Of a stretch of 64,000 nt of DNA, positions 40,022 through 52,566 are shown piece after piece; the stretch's first letter is position 1; every line of letters begins with the position of its first letter. Origin of the DNA: Paramecium sonneborni (lineage: Eukaryota > Ciliophora > Oligohymenophorea > Peniculida > Parameciidae); contig CAJJDN010000004.1 in the NCBI GenBank assembly GCA_905182985.1, positions 233,352 to 297,351 on the forward strand, read 5' to 3'. Under the pieces are notes generated by a model that saw only the letters and a list, made by a program, of their open reading frames with translations, did not search any database and was not told the DNA's origin. A program made the translations under genes and the position numbers.

Positions 40022-43000
40022 TAAACAATTATAAAACCATTTCTTAATCCTGCAAATAATAGATGTAAATTTTAGTTATATCCTATAGATTCTAAAGAAT
40101 CAGATAATTCAAATTTCTTTTTTAAAATAGCTTAACGATGAATATTCCAAATTTCTAAATATTGTTCTCCTCCACAATAAATAAAATCTTAAAAAACTTA
40201 AACATCCAGAGTTTTATTATTATTGCTAGAAAATGTATATTTTACTAAATAATCTTAAAATGTCCAAATTTAGAATTTCCATTCATTAACAGTTAAAAAA
40301 TATTTTGAATTAATTGTTTTAATGATATCTATTGATTTATTTGATGAATTAGTCGTTCTTTATTAAGATAATCCATTCCATGAAATTATTAATAAAATTC
40401 CTTTATTAGTTCCTATTAATTTAGTTAAATGATCATAACTAGATTCGATTGCAGTTATTTTCTAATCTCTTAAGAAATAATAAATAATATTATGACTTCT
40501 TCCTATATCAACTTATAGATCTTTAGATAAATTTAAAATTTCTTTACACTCATATCCAAGAATCATTCTTTTTTCTTTTTGTTCTTCTTCATAATCAAAT
40601 AATAAATAAGATTCTTAATAATTATTAATCCAAATTTATGCAATCTATTCACTTGTTTAACTTAATATTCTATATTCATTATTATATTAAATGACTTGAA
40701 TACTTTCAATAACAGATCCATAATGTTTAATTTCATTTAAATATTTCAAATTCTAAAAATCCCATACATATATTAAACCATCTAGACTACCAGAACATAA
40801 TAGAGTAGAATCTTTTGATATAGCTAAAGCAGTTATGGGTTAAGAATGTTTAATTAAATTTGTACCTTCTTATTAGCCAGTCTTTGTATTCCATATTATT
40901 ATTGTTTTATCAAATGATCCTGATATTATAAATTTACCATCTTATGAAAATATTGCACATGTAATCTTTTAGTTATGTCCCTTTCTAACATCTAATTTAA
41001 ATTCAGAACTCTCTAAATCCCATAATTATATTAATCCATCAGAAAATCCTGTTAAAGCTAAAGATGTATCTTATATCAAACACAAAGAATATACTTTTGG
41101 TTTTAAATAAAATGTTGTTTAACTAATCTATGATTTTTATTATATATTCCATAATCTAATTGTTTTATCCCAAGAACAAGATACTAATTATTTCCCATCC
41201 TATGAAAATTATAATTAAGATATATAATCTCTATGACCATCTAAATTAAATGATGAATCCATTTAATTAACTTTGAAAATATTTATTTCTCCTCCATTAC
41301 CTCCTACTCCAATCAATGTACTATCTTTATTTATATCTATACAACTCAATCTTTACAATCTTGATTCATATGTTTCTAATTTTTTATCTATTTAATTATA
41401 AATTGAAAAAGTATCAGAATAATGCTAAAATACTATTACCTTTGCACATTTTACTGATAATATATGTTCATCACTCAATGATGTAAAATGTTTAGATTAT
41501 ACTATTATTTCAGTTACTTTCTAAGTCTCTTTTTTTTATTTTTTTTAACTTTTATCATTTTCTTTTCCATTCCCTTTACTAATTATATTTTAATCTTATT
41601 AATTTTATTAGAAATCTTCATTATCATCTCCTATTTATATTTATAATTCATCAGCTCCATCTGAACCTCCTAAAATTAATGATTAATCATTCGGACTAAA
41701 TGTTATACATTATTTATAAATTGAAAAACATTCTCCATATATCAATTTTTATAATTATTTATTCTTCTATATATCAAATAATAATATTTCATTATTATTC
41801 ATTAATGCCAATAATTATTCATTGTTTGATATCACTATATGTAATGGTTTGAACTCTAATTTTAATTGATTTTCCTCTTATAATTTATATAAATTATATT
41901 ATTTAACTTATGATCCATCACTTACAATAAATAATTCTTTACTTTTTATACACTTTATTTAATCTATTTAATTCATCTTTGATTCTATTCTTGGTAATTC
42001 ATCCACTTATATCCCTTTCCAAATTACATTTTATATTTTAGATTAATTTAAATTAACTCTTGATAATTTCACATTCAAAAATTTAGATTTACTGAAATCA
42101 CAATTAAAGAAATTAGCATTATTTAAACTAATTCCTTATATTTCAATTTCTTAAAAATCTTCTCCTATAAATGACTATCCCAAAAGATTCAATATATAAA
42201 AACTATTAGAACTACCTACTACAAGATTCTTATTTGTTTTTGAACAATATATCAAATTCATTAATTTTTATTTTATATCATCATTGAATTTTATTTTATC
42301 AATTATAAATCTTATTGGACCCTACATATAATCAATATTCCATGATTATTAAAAGAAATTTTATTATAATAATTCCTCTTACTCTTCCTTTTTGACATTT
42401 ACAATTTTACCTTCAACCTCCAAATTTATTTTTGTTAATAATTCTATAAACCATTTAGCTACTAAAAATTCTTACAAAGATTTATGATTAAATGAGTAAA
42501 TTCCACTTTTTTATTTTATTGGAATACATTTTCTAAATAATCTCTTATAAACACCCCCTATTTCATCATCATTAAAAAACTAATCTTTCCAATCAATATT
42601 ATTTTTTTTAAATAATAATCCACTTGGTTAAAATTAAACTTAACTTAAATCTCTAAATGTCATTTCATTTGCTAATCTATGAGAAAATTCCCATAATTCA
42701 TTTTCCATAGAATCATAATCAATTTATTCTCCACTCTCCCTCAATTTATTAATTTACCTTTTAAAATAATGTTCAAAAAATTAAACATAAAAATCATATG
42801 TAGATAAAGGTTCTTAAAGTAAAGCCTATATATAAATGGATAATTTTTTATGATTCATAAAATATTGTTTTATTTTCTTCTCCTATTAACTTATCTAAAA
42901 TTCTTATACAAACTCATTTATAAATTATTAATTACTAATAATACTTTACCATTCATCCAAAGCCTATTTCTAAATTAAATCATCTTTCTTACTCAAATAA

Positions 43001-46000
43001 ATGTATTTCTTTATAAAATTCTCCTTGATAAAATTAATTTCCTATCTTTATTTTACAATATAAGGTAAAACTTCCATAACTATTTCCAACATAAAAGGAG
43101 TTTCTATTACAGATTCTAATTTCATCATTTTTATAAAATTTTGATACTACCAACTTGACCAAATTTCTATCAACATCTATTACATAGTTTTTAGATTCTC
43201 ATTTGGTATAAATTACTTACATTTTTACAAAAGAACATTTATATTGTCACTATTCAACATTTAAGATTTTTCTTATTACATATTTATCAATCCAACTTAC
43301 TTTATTAGATCATTATAAAAATTTTCAAATTCTTAATAATTTTATTCTTAATATACAGCAAAATAGAAATCTTTGATTACTCTTTTAACACATAATTATG
43401 TATATTCATTAATATATTATTAAATCTAACTTTCAGTAAATTTTAAAAGTCTAACTTCTTTATAAAATTTGATTTAATTTGATTCTGAAAAAAACCAAGT
43501 ACAATAACCATTTAATGTAAATAATTCAGATCTAGATGTAGTTATGATTTTAGGATATTTATTTTTATCAGAAAAACATCTCCATTTAGAGAGTCTATTT
43601 GAATTATTTAGATTTAATCCAATATATTATTATTTTAATTCATCATAACTATCCATTATTATAATCAATCTATAATGTTTAAGTTCTACAGCTTCTATCA
43701 ATTCTTGAACTTATCGCTCACCAAATCTATAATTATCTGATCTTAAAGTCTCTTCAATAGCACAATATATAGGATCTTTTAATTAAGGTAATGAAACAAA
43801 TATTGGTATTAAAGGAATATAATCCTATTAATTTTTATTCTTTTAATAAACAATCCAAAGAAATTCTTCAATCTTTCTAGCTGCTGTACTTTTACCTGAT
43901 CCTGCTTATCCATGTATTAATAATGAATCCTTTTATTATTTCCATATAAATTCATTTATTTCTCCATTTCCAAAAAGATCCTCTGTAAATAATACTGTCT
44001 CAGAATCTTCAATATTCTCTTCTAAATACTTTTCTTTTGTCTATATTTAAATATAAACATTATCAGAATTATGTATCAATCTTTACTATAATACTCTTTA
44101 CATTCTAATTTCTAATAGATCTTTCACAGATCTTCCCTTTAAATATTTAATATCTTTATTTAAATTCTCCATCATCTCCTATAATTATAATATCTAATTC
44201 TCTATTCTTAATAAATCTTATTTCAAATCTTAAAAAAATAATACTGTTATTCCTAATTAATTTCCGATATTCTAAACATTCTCCAATATACCTTATATCT
44301 CCTTTTCTAATCTTCCATATTCTTTTTTAATCTAATTTTTCTTTATAGGATCATTTTCATTCGATAATAATTAAGCTACATCATTTAATTCTGTTAATTT
44401 CTCCTTTATCTTATTCTATATCTATTATTCTTAACTTGGCCAAAATTTACTAATCAAAACAGATTAATCTCCCTTTTAATTTTCAAATAATACTTTTATT
44501 CTTTTATCTGTCTCATAAACCTAAAATTTTACTAACAATCCTCCACTTAATATTAATGACTATTATGATAAACTAAAACATCTCATTTACTATAATTCAT
44601 AAATTATAACTTCCCTTATCCTCCATTTATTCGAACTAAGTAAATCCATCAATTATTCTTTTATATTATCTATCTATTCTCCTACAAAACTACTCTCCTC
44701 TTCTTTAGTATTAATTTAACTTAAAATAAATATTATTTAGGATTGTATTTCCTTTTAATATTAGTAATTCTACCTTTTTTATAATAAACTTTAAATTGTC
44801 TCATATTAAACTTTTACTGACAAATTATTTTTGCTTAATTATTTCATAAGTTCTATGATATAATTTTCAGTTTCTTTTAGTGAAATACTATATTCTGGTA
44901 ATTATTCACTTAGTTTCTTTATTGTTTTTAAATTCTCAAATTATAATAAAATTTCATTGCAAATTGATTTATTTTATTTTATTTTTTTCAGTGAAATATC
45001 TTACTTTTATCTAAGTTCATCTAATTGATTCATTAAATCTAAATAAATTCCTATCTCATCTTTAATTTTATTATTTATCTCAAAATTAAGTTTTCCTGGT
45101 TTAGTTATATCCATATCAATTAATTATTATAATTTCTTTTCAATATCAATCTTTAATTTGCTTGCCACTTCTTGATCATTCTTATTTAAAATATTTAAAG
45201 ACACTAATGCCTCAAAAAACAATACTAATTATTCTAAACATTGTTTTTTTTCATGTAATAATGTATAAAAATTATTATCTTCTACTTTTAATGTATTTCC
45301 AAAGTTAAAAAATACCATACAAAATGATTCATTATAAGAATTCAATTTTTAAAGGCATAATTATAATTGAAAATGATTCATTTAATTTAATAAGAAAATT
45401 TATTATATTTCTATTAAAGTTGTTTAATCTATTAATGATTAAATATCATCTTTTTTATCAATATTAGACTCTTTTTCATATTATAAAAAATCTGAAATCA
45501 TTTTGATTGAACTTTAAATTTAATTAATATATTAAATTGAGTCTTACAAATTTATTTCTAACATATTTAAAATTTCTAAATCAAATTTAACATTTTCAGT
45601 CTAATTGATATTTTAAAATACATTTTTTATTAAAATTTAATTAACTTGATTCATTTATTCAAAACTATCAATTAATAAATTCTTCAATAGTTTTTCTAAT
45701 TTATTACTAAATTAAAGTTCTGTTTTTTTAAATTTTTAATTACTTTCACATTATGCATAATGTGTATATAAGAATTTAAAAGATTAATGAAGAGGTCCAT
45801 ATGGAATCAAAGAATTTCCAAAATTAACTAATTATTAATACATATATGAATCTTTTTTAAAGTTTTTTTCAGTACTTGCTAATCTTAATTATGCTTATAA
45901 AATAAGCGATAATTCTAGGTTCCAATATAAAGAAACTTTTTATTATATCACTATATGAATTGCATTATTTAATCCAAGTAAAGAATCCATACTCAGTATT

Positions 46001-47712
46001 CTTGACTTACTTTCATCAAACTACAATTTTTTAAGAGAATCTATCAATCTTTTCACAACATTTTAATCATTTTAATTTTATTTGAATCCTTCAAGTGATT
46101 TTGAAAATTCTTTTGAATTAGAAGAATTTGAAAATAATTTATCTATAAGATCAACAAATTGATTTTCTTAAAATGTATCTTAAAATGCTTATTAATATTG
46201 GTTATTTTAATATTTTAATTTGTCATTTAAATATTATTAGCAATTTAATTGTTATATTTAATAATACTCTTCTTGAATTTCATCTTTACATTCTAAATTC
46301 TAAATAAGAACTTCAATAATTTTTAATAAACTTTATATATTATCTATTTCATACAATAGTTTAATTAAAACATTTTATTAATTTTTCAAAATCTTTTCAG
46401 CTTATTTTAATTTGGATGAGTCTGTTAAATCATCTTAATTTATGACTTGATAAAATTCTAACAAATCATCTTAAACTTTTTAAGTTATATTTATAAGTTA
46501 TGAAATTTTAGCTGAGGTTACAGGCATAAGACTTTCTTCATCTTTTTAAGAGTCTTTCTATATTTATAATTTTGCAAAGTATTATTTTTCAAAATTTTCC
46601 AGTAAACCTTGTCCTTAAAAAATCATAATCTATAAAAGAGCTTATCCTTACAAAATATGAGAACTATCAAATAATTTTTTAGAAATTTAATCTGATTATA
46701 TATTTTGATTTTTAAGGGAAATAACATGTTTATTATTAATGATGGGAATTGAATATTCTTTGATTGAAATTAATTCATAAAGTTATTTATCAATAGTTAA
46801 ATTTTCTAATATAGGTTTAAAACAATATAATTAGGATAAGAGTTAAATCCAAGTAAACCATATTTCCCAATCATTTGATTCTTTAATTATTTCACTAAAA
46901 ACCTTACCAAGTTATTCTAAAATTTATTAAGTTTCTCCATATCTTTCTAATAAATCCATAGAATCAAATTTCAATGTCAATAAAGAAAAAATTAATTCAA
47001 GTTTTTTGAGTCTGCAATATTTAATTCCTTATTGATAAAGATAGGCAACACCGTTTTTTAAGCTATCAATCAAATCATCATTTAAAGAAAATGTTGCTAC
47101 AGCTTTAAATGCTCCTCCTAAAAATTATGTTAATATATCTTGACCTTCAGTTGTATTTGTAGGAGTAATAAATATTATAGCTTATAATACAAATATTTCA
47201 TATTCAATATGATTCTAATAACGTGATGAATCACTTTCTATTTCCAATCTTTCACTAAATTAATCAATCTCATTTAAGTATTCTTTTTATTTTGATAACT
47301 CTAAAAATCTGTCTTTATTTGTTGAAAAAAATGTAAATATTACCCAAGCTAATTAAGTTAATATTTATGAAGTATAAAGAGCAAATTATAAATTTGATTA
47401 GATAAAACTCTTAAAAGCAGGAAAAAGCTATTCTAAACTATCTAAGACCAAGTCAATAACTTGTTTTGTATATTTTTAATTTTTGACTAATAACCAAATT
47501 GCTCTAGCGTTCAATTAAAAAAACTAAAAACTATTCATTAAATTTGATTGTTAATCTAAAAGTGTTAGAGCATTCTGAGCAATTTTTAAGGAATGAAATT
47601 TTATTTGATTAACCAATTCTGGTGGAATCTTTTATTCAATTAGTTTTGGTGCACTCACAATTAATTAATTATTTGTTGTTGAACTTCCACAACCTCCTCC
47701 TCTTAAAATCAT
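38983..47712 (-). CDS. Giant NACHT-WD40 STAND NTPase (NLR-like)
   Basis: This frame encodes 2,909 residues from ATG 47712 to TGA 38983-38985, with no intron needed. The N-terminus is MILRGGGCGSSTTNN, followed by about 1,200 residues of helical and coiled-coil sequence. A NACHT-type NTPase begins near residue 1265: P-loop HGQAGSGKSTAARKIEEF, then Walker B RLIIIMDSYDELKQQ near 1350 and the sensor-like PKIITTSRSELF. A winged-helix/superhelical region follows (FNHKSLQEFLVAKWFIELL), then a short pentapeptide-like stretch (NANFFNCDFSKSKFLNVKLS) near residue 1880. WD40 repeats fill the C-terminus from about 2,130, for example SWDKTIRLWNI, GFSDGLIQLWDL, GSFDKTIIIWNT and GSLDGLIYVWDF. STAND proteins are ATP-driven switches that oligomerise when the repeats sense a ligand. 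The ligand and output here are unknown. Confidence 0.87.
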
Positions 47713-47882
47713 TTAAAGAAGTTAATTTAAATAATACATAAATATAACAGTATGCTTATCAATTTAAATTTTTTGATCATTATTTATTCAATTAAAAATA
47801 TAAATAATGTGAATCATATGAATTTTTAGTTTTAAGTAAATAATGAATAAAATAAAGAAAATTGTTGAGAAATTCAATTAAG

Positions 47883-50225
47883 TCAGATGTTATTTCTAAA
47901 CATATTTGTTATGAACCTCTTAAATCTTTCAGCATATTAATGTGGAGGAATAGCAGAAATATCAGGACCTTAAAAACATCTTTTACAACAATATTCAATC
48001 TTCTTTTTAGTGCTAATATTGATAATTATATGGACAATACTTAAAATTGGTCAAAATATCAATAATCCCAAAGAAATATATTTTATCACCAGTTTTTGAT
48101 TGAATAATGGAAATATTATCTGATTCAATCTCTTATATCGTATCTGTTCGTTAAGATGTTTGAAGAACATTAATTTCATGAATTCCAAAAAGTAAACTAT
48201 AATCTATAATGTTATTTTGAGCAAAGAAATCGGCATCTCTATATAATTATGTTAGTAATTCACTTTATTTATCTATTCTTATATTTATTTTTTCATGAGA
48301 TTCTAAAAAATTTAAATCTTTTCTGGCAACAGTATAATCAGCATTATTTGGGGTTTTTCTTTAATGAAGACTACCTTTTATATCATACCTTATATTTATT
48401 TCGTGAGATGTTTTAAACACATTACTCATTATAACAAAATGTATTTTTTTATCATCTAATACGATTTTATGCATTCCAAATAATTTTATTATTAATGATT
48501 ATCTATATTCTTTAAGATGTTTATAATAATTATATAAGATATGTCTCATGAAAGTGAACTCTGATTTTGAAATAGTTTTCAATGTATATATGCCATCTTA
48601 AGAATAATAGAAAAAACTTCCACTTTTACCTGTTGATGTTAATTCTGATAATGTGCTTAAATCACCTTTTAAGATACTTGATAATAAAGTTTCAGGTCCA
48701 ATGCTACTTAAATAATTATCATTATCTATAAAAAACATTTTTCTTATGTGATTAAACACTTAAGGAGCATAATCAAAGAATTTACAGACTTTAAAAGTTG
48801 CTTTTTCATTGCCAGTTCTTTTAGGCATAAGTTCAAAATAATATTTTAATTTAAAATCTTTAAGATTAACTTCATAATCACTTAAAGCATTAACAGATTT
48901 TACAGCCATTTAAATTCCAATCATCATATTTAAAACGAGATTCCAATTTTAATGACCAAATTAAACAGATAATGCAGTCTTTCTCTTTTTATTTATATTA
49001 GCTATTGTAGCTCTTCTTTTTTCAGCCAATTCTAAATCTTTATTTCTTTTATTATTGAATTCTTCCAATTTCTTTTAATACATTTTCTCTAATCTTTCTA
49101 ATGATTATTAAGTTTGTTATTTTAATTCATGAATTTTAACCAAAGCCTCTTTATAATTATCTCTTATTTAATCATCTGACATATAATTAATCTTTTCTAA
49201 ACCATCAGTTAATTCAGGATCTAAAGTCTCCATATTTTCTTGAGATTTTAAGTTATAATCGATCTTAATTGGAATTTCTTAATCACCTCTATGTATGAAT
49301 GGACCAGTTTAACTATAAGAGCATATTATTTGACTAGTTGCTTATTATTAACGAGGCTTATTCACATTTATTGTGCTTGACATTCTTAATGATAAAGCAT
49401 CAACTTCTTCTCCCATCAAATATTGTATCCCAAATTAACTATTCGTATTTGGTCTTCTATAACATAAATTCATTAAATAAATACAGTTTCTTTTAGCAAA
49501 ACATTAAACTTTAAATTAAACTTGGCTTAACTTATACTGATGTTGAATATCTATTTTATTTAAATCCTATCATCATTTCAAATAAGTCTGCTGCTTAATC
49601 TTTTATCAGATATAACTCACTTAAAACTATTTAGTCTTATTTTAAAGTGGCCTCTTTTATAGAAATAGTTATCCCTTTCCTTAAAAATTCGAATATATCT
49701 AATAAAGTTGGATCACTAGCTAAAATTCCCTTATATTCAATAAATGAGACTTTTTCATCATTATTTTTATCCATTTATGTAAATATATAACCAACTCTTT
49801 TTTCTAAATGATCTCTTATTTCATTCGTTATCGCAGTTCCAGTCATAACAACCCAAGAATCTATTAATGCTTACATTGTCTATTAGAAATCTCTTAATGT
49901 GAAAAAACCCTTTCTGTTTTAATCAATTAATTTGTATGATATCTCAGCTTTTTCATCTTGAGAACCATATGTGATTTTATCAAAATAAGCAAGAAATTCA
50001 TTAAATTATATTTTACCATCCTGATCTTCATCAATTATTTAAAATAAACAATCACTCAATACTTAAACTGTTTCAAGACCTAAAAGTCCCATATTGTCTC
50101 TAAATTAATTTTTTGTTAAATAATTAGATCCATTTGTCATTCTCTAAAATCTAATTTAAAATACTACTTAAATACCTTCTCTGCAATTCCTAAACTTCTT
50201 CTGCTGAAAATCGGAATCTTGTCAT
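47883..50225 (-). CDS. EF-hand / phosphatidylinositol phosphate kinase fusion
   Basis: The model has 753 residues, with introns at 50151-50175, 49457-49484 and 48013-48040. The N-terminal 200 residues form an EF-hand module of neuronal-calcium-sensor type: a degenerate first hand, DEDQDGKIQFNEFLAYF, DQNRKGFFTLRDF and MDKNNDEKVSFIEY. A linker with a coiled coil leads to a PIP-kinase domain that starts FGHQNWNLVLNMMIGIQ near residue 400. It shows the glycine loop TGKSGSFFYYSQDGIYTLKT, RYDIKGS, the catalytic DYSLLFGIHEI, FFGIIDILTNF and the end PHQYAERFKRFI. It should make PI(4,5)P2 or a related lipid, with Ca2+ acting through the EF hands. The same architecture is known in the Plasmodium PIP5K. 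All main catalytic motifs look intact. Confidence 0.92.
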
Positions 50226-52566
50226 TTTATTTTTGAGACTGTGTTAATTACCATTTTTACCACAGCACAACATTTTTATAATAAATAATAATAAAGTAAA
50301 TATTCATCGTTTTTAAATCTACGATAGAAATCTATACTCTTTTCATTCTGAATTCATTATCAAAATTAGCTAATAATTTAGTTATTAATTTAAAATTCAT
50401 CCTAATTCTAATATAAATAGTTATGAACAAACCCTAAAATTATTAGATTACTCTAGGGCAGTTAGCCATAATGAATTATTATTAAAATTCATTGATCACT
50501 CAAAATTTAGACTTAATTCATAGTTTTAAGATTACATAAATTTTAAATAGAAAAAAATAAAAATTATATTTAACATCTAAACGAATATCAAAATATCCAC
50601 TATTTTCTTTTGTTAAATGCTCATAAAATTCTGAAACTGTTTTAAATATTTACATACATGGAACTTCCTTTTTATCATTCTCCGAGCAAATACTCTTTTT
50701 ACAAACAGTACATGTTACTCTATATCATCCATCATTTATTTTTATTCTTTCATTAATTTTAATCATTAGACTGAATTATCAATTTCTTTTACTTCATAAG
50801 TAAAAACCTTCATGTCTAAAAGTATGATATTAACTAAACAAATTTACTTATATTTAAAATTTTGAACAATAAATAGCTTTTTATAACTATTGTATTTATT
50901 CTAAATTATTTCATAGTTTAAAAACAATCTTAAATTCTCATAATTATTTTCAATAAATCTATTAAGTGCTAAGTTTATTAATAGTAAACCAATTCATTAC
51001 GATATATCATTCAAGTTTATTTTTTCAAAGCTTACTAAGCATCAAACTGGAAATAGTTTTGCGTTTTATATAAAACATAAGAACAATATAAAGAAATTCA
51101 TTCGAAACTACATTATGGTACAATTCTTATAATAAATAACTGTGTTTAATAAAATCCAAAAAAATAAGACATTCTGCTGCTTATTTTGTTTCATTTAAGA
51201 CTGATTCTCCATCCATATAGAAATGCAGATTTTATATATGAAACATTTTCAGAATATTTTAGCCTCATATTTCTAAATATAGTTCTTACTTTATTATTTG
51301 TATTTAATTTAATTTAAATCAATTAAAATAAAATTACTTTTTAATACTATCAAAACTTTAGTTTTTTTAAACAAGTTAATTCTTTTATCATTCAAGAATA
51401 ACTTATTTAAAACAACAGCTTCTGTAAGTTTATTTGCATTATGTATTATATATAATTTTTTTTCTTAATAACATACAGGAATTACTTTTTTATCTAAATC
51501 TATTACAGAAATTTCATTAAAATTTGAACTAATTATTGATGCACTTATTAATTTTGAGTTATAATAACTAAATTGACTAATCCTTATTTTAATTAATTTC
51601 TATATTCATTAAAATTAAACATTTCTCTTTTTTCTTTAAAATTTTTAAAATATGTCGTTTTATATTAGGCATTTTATGATATTAATAATATTTTCTTTGG
51701 CTATGTTTTTTTAATTTATTTATACCAAATTATATTTTTTATCCATTTATTATTAGAATTCTTAATTAATCTATAAAATTTCTAATGATATTTATCTAGT
51801 ATGTAAACTTGATATTTAAATTTTAGGTTTTTTTTTTGCCTCCTTTTATCTAATCAAAAAAGTTTGATTAAAATTAACATTTTATTTTTCATTTTTTCAA
51901 GATCTCGATTGATTAGACTTATTATTCATAAGAATAATCATCTTTACTTTTCTTAGATTTTTTCTCTCTTAAAATAAGGCTTATTTTCAATGTAGAAAAT
52001 TAGGATCTTTTAGAATATTTAGTTTTAATGATATTCTCCTTTAAACTTTATGGATATTTATTTAAAAAATTGAAGAAAAGTTCTAAAAAACATTATTTTA
52101 TTCAGTATTGATAATTAAGATCATATAGGATTTGAGGCAATGTGGAATTTATAGTTTACAAATTAAAATTCAAATATTTGACTTTTTATAAAGTACCTAA
52201 AATGCTTTATAATATTTTTTTATCTCATTTTGTTTTAACAGCTGATTTTTATCTTATATTACAAATTTTTAAATAAATACAACTAATATTATGATGATTT
52301 AGATCATATTTTTAATAAATTAATTAAAAATTACTTCATCAAATTGCTATTTAGAAAATATTAGACTTGATACTATTTTATGAAGGTTTTTGGATCAAAA
52401 TTATTGTCACCGAGAAAATTCTATATAATTTTAACCAAACTTAGATAGATAAGATCATGGAGAACCTAAGTTTATAGAACGGGTAAAAATTGATTGAGTT
52501 TAATTTCTGGAATTGTACAAATAATAATATATATATAATAATATAAAAATAAATTATTGAATATTT
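50226..52566. other. Gene-poor AT-rich interval, 2.3 kb
   Basis: Apart from the decayed fragment at 50518-50813, no model can be supported. A minus-strand stretch near 51200-51290 (RLKYSENVSYIKSAFLYGWR) also looks like residual coding sequence but is cut by TGA. The remainder is AT-rich with long T runs. Confidence 0.4.
50518..50813 (-). pseudogene. Decayed zinc-finger-like gene fragment
   Basis: The minus strand begins MKVFTYEVKEIDNSV at 50813. A frame change gives MIKINERIKIND, then a TGA where Trp would fit, then YRVTCTVCKKSICSEND and SEFYEHLTKENSGYFDIRLD, ending at TGA 50518-50520. The CxxC pair and the later Cys suggest a small zinc-binding protein. No intron repairs both the frame change and the stop, so it reads as a relic. 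Confidence 0.35.
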
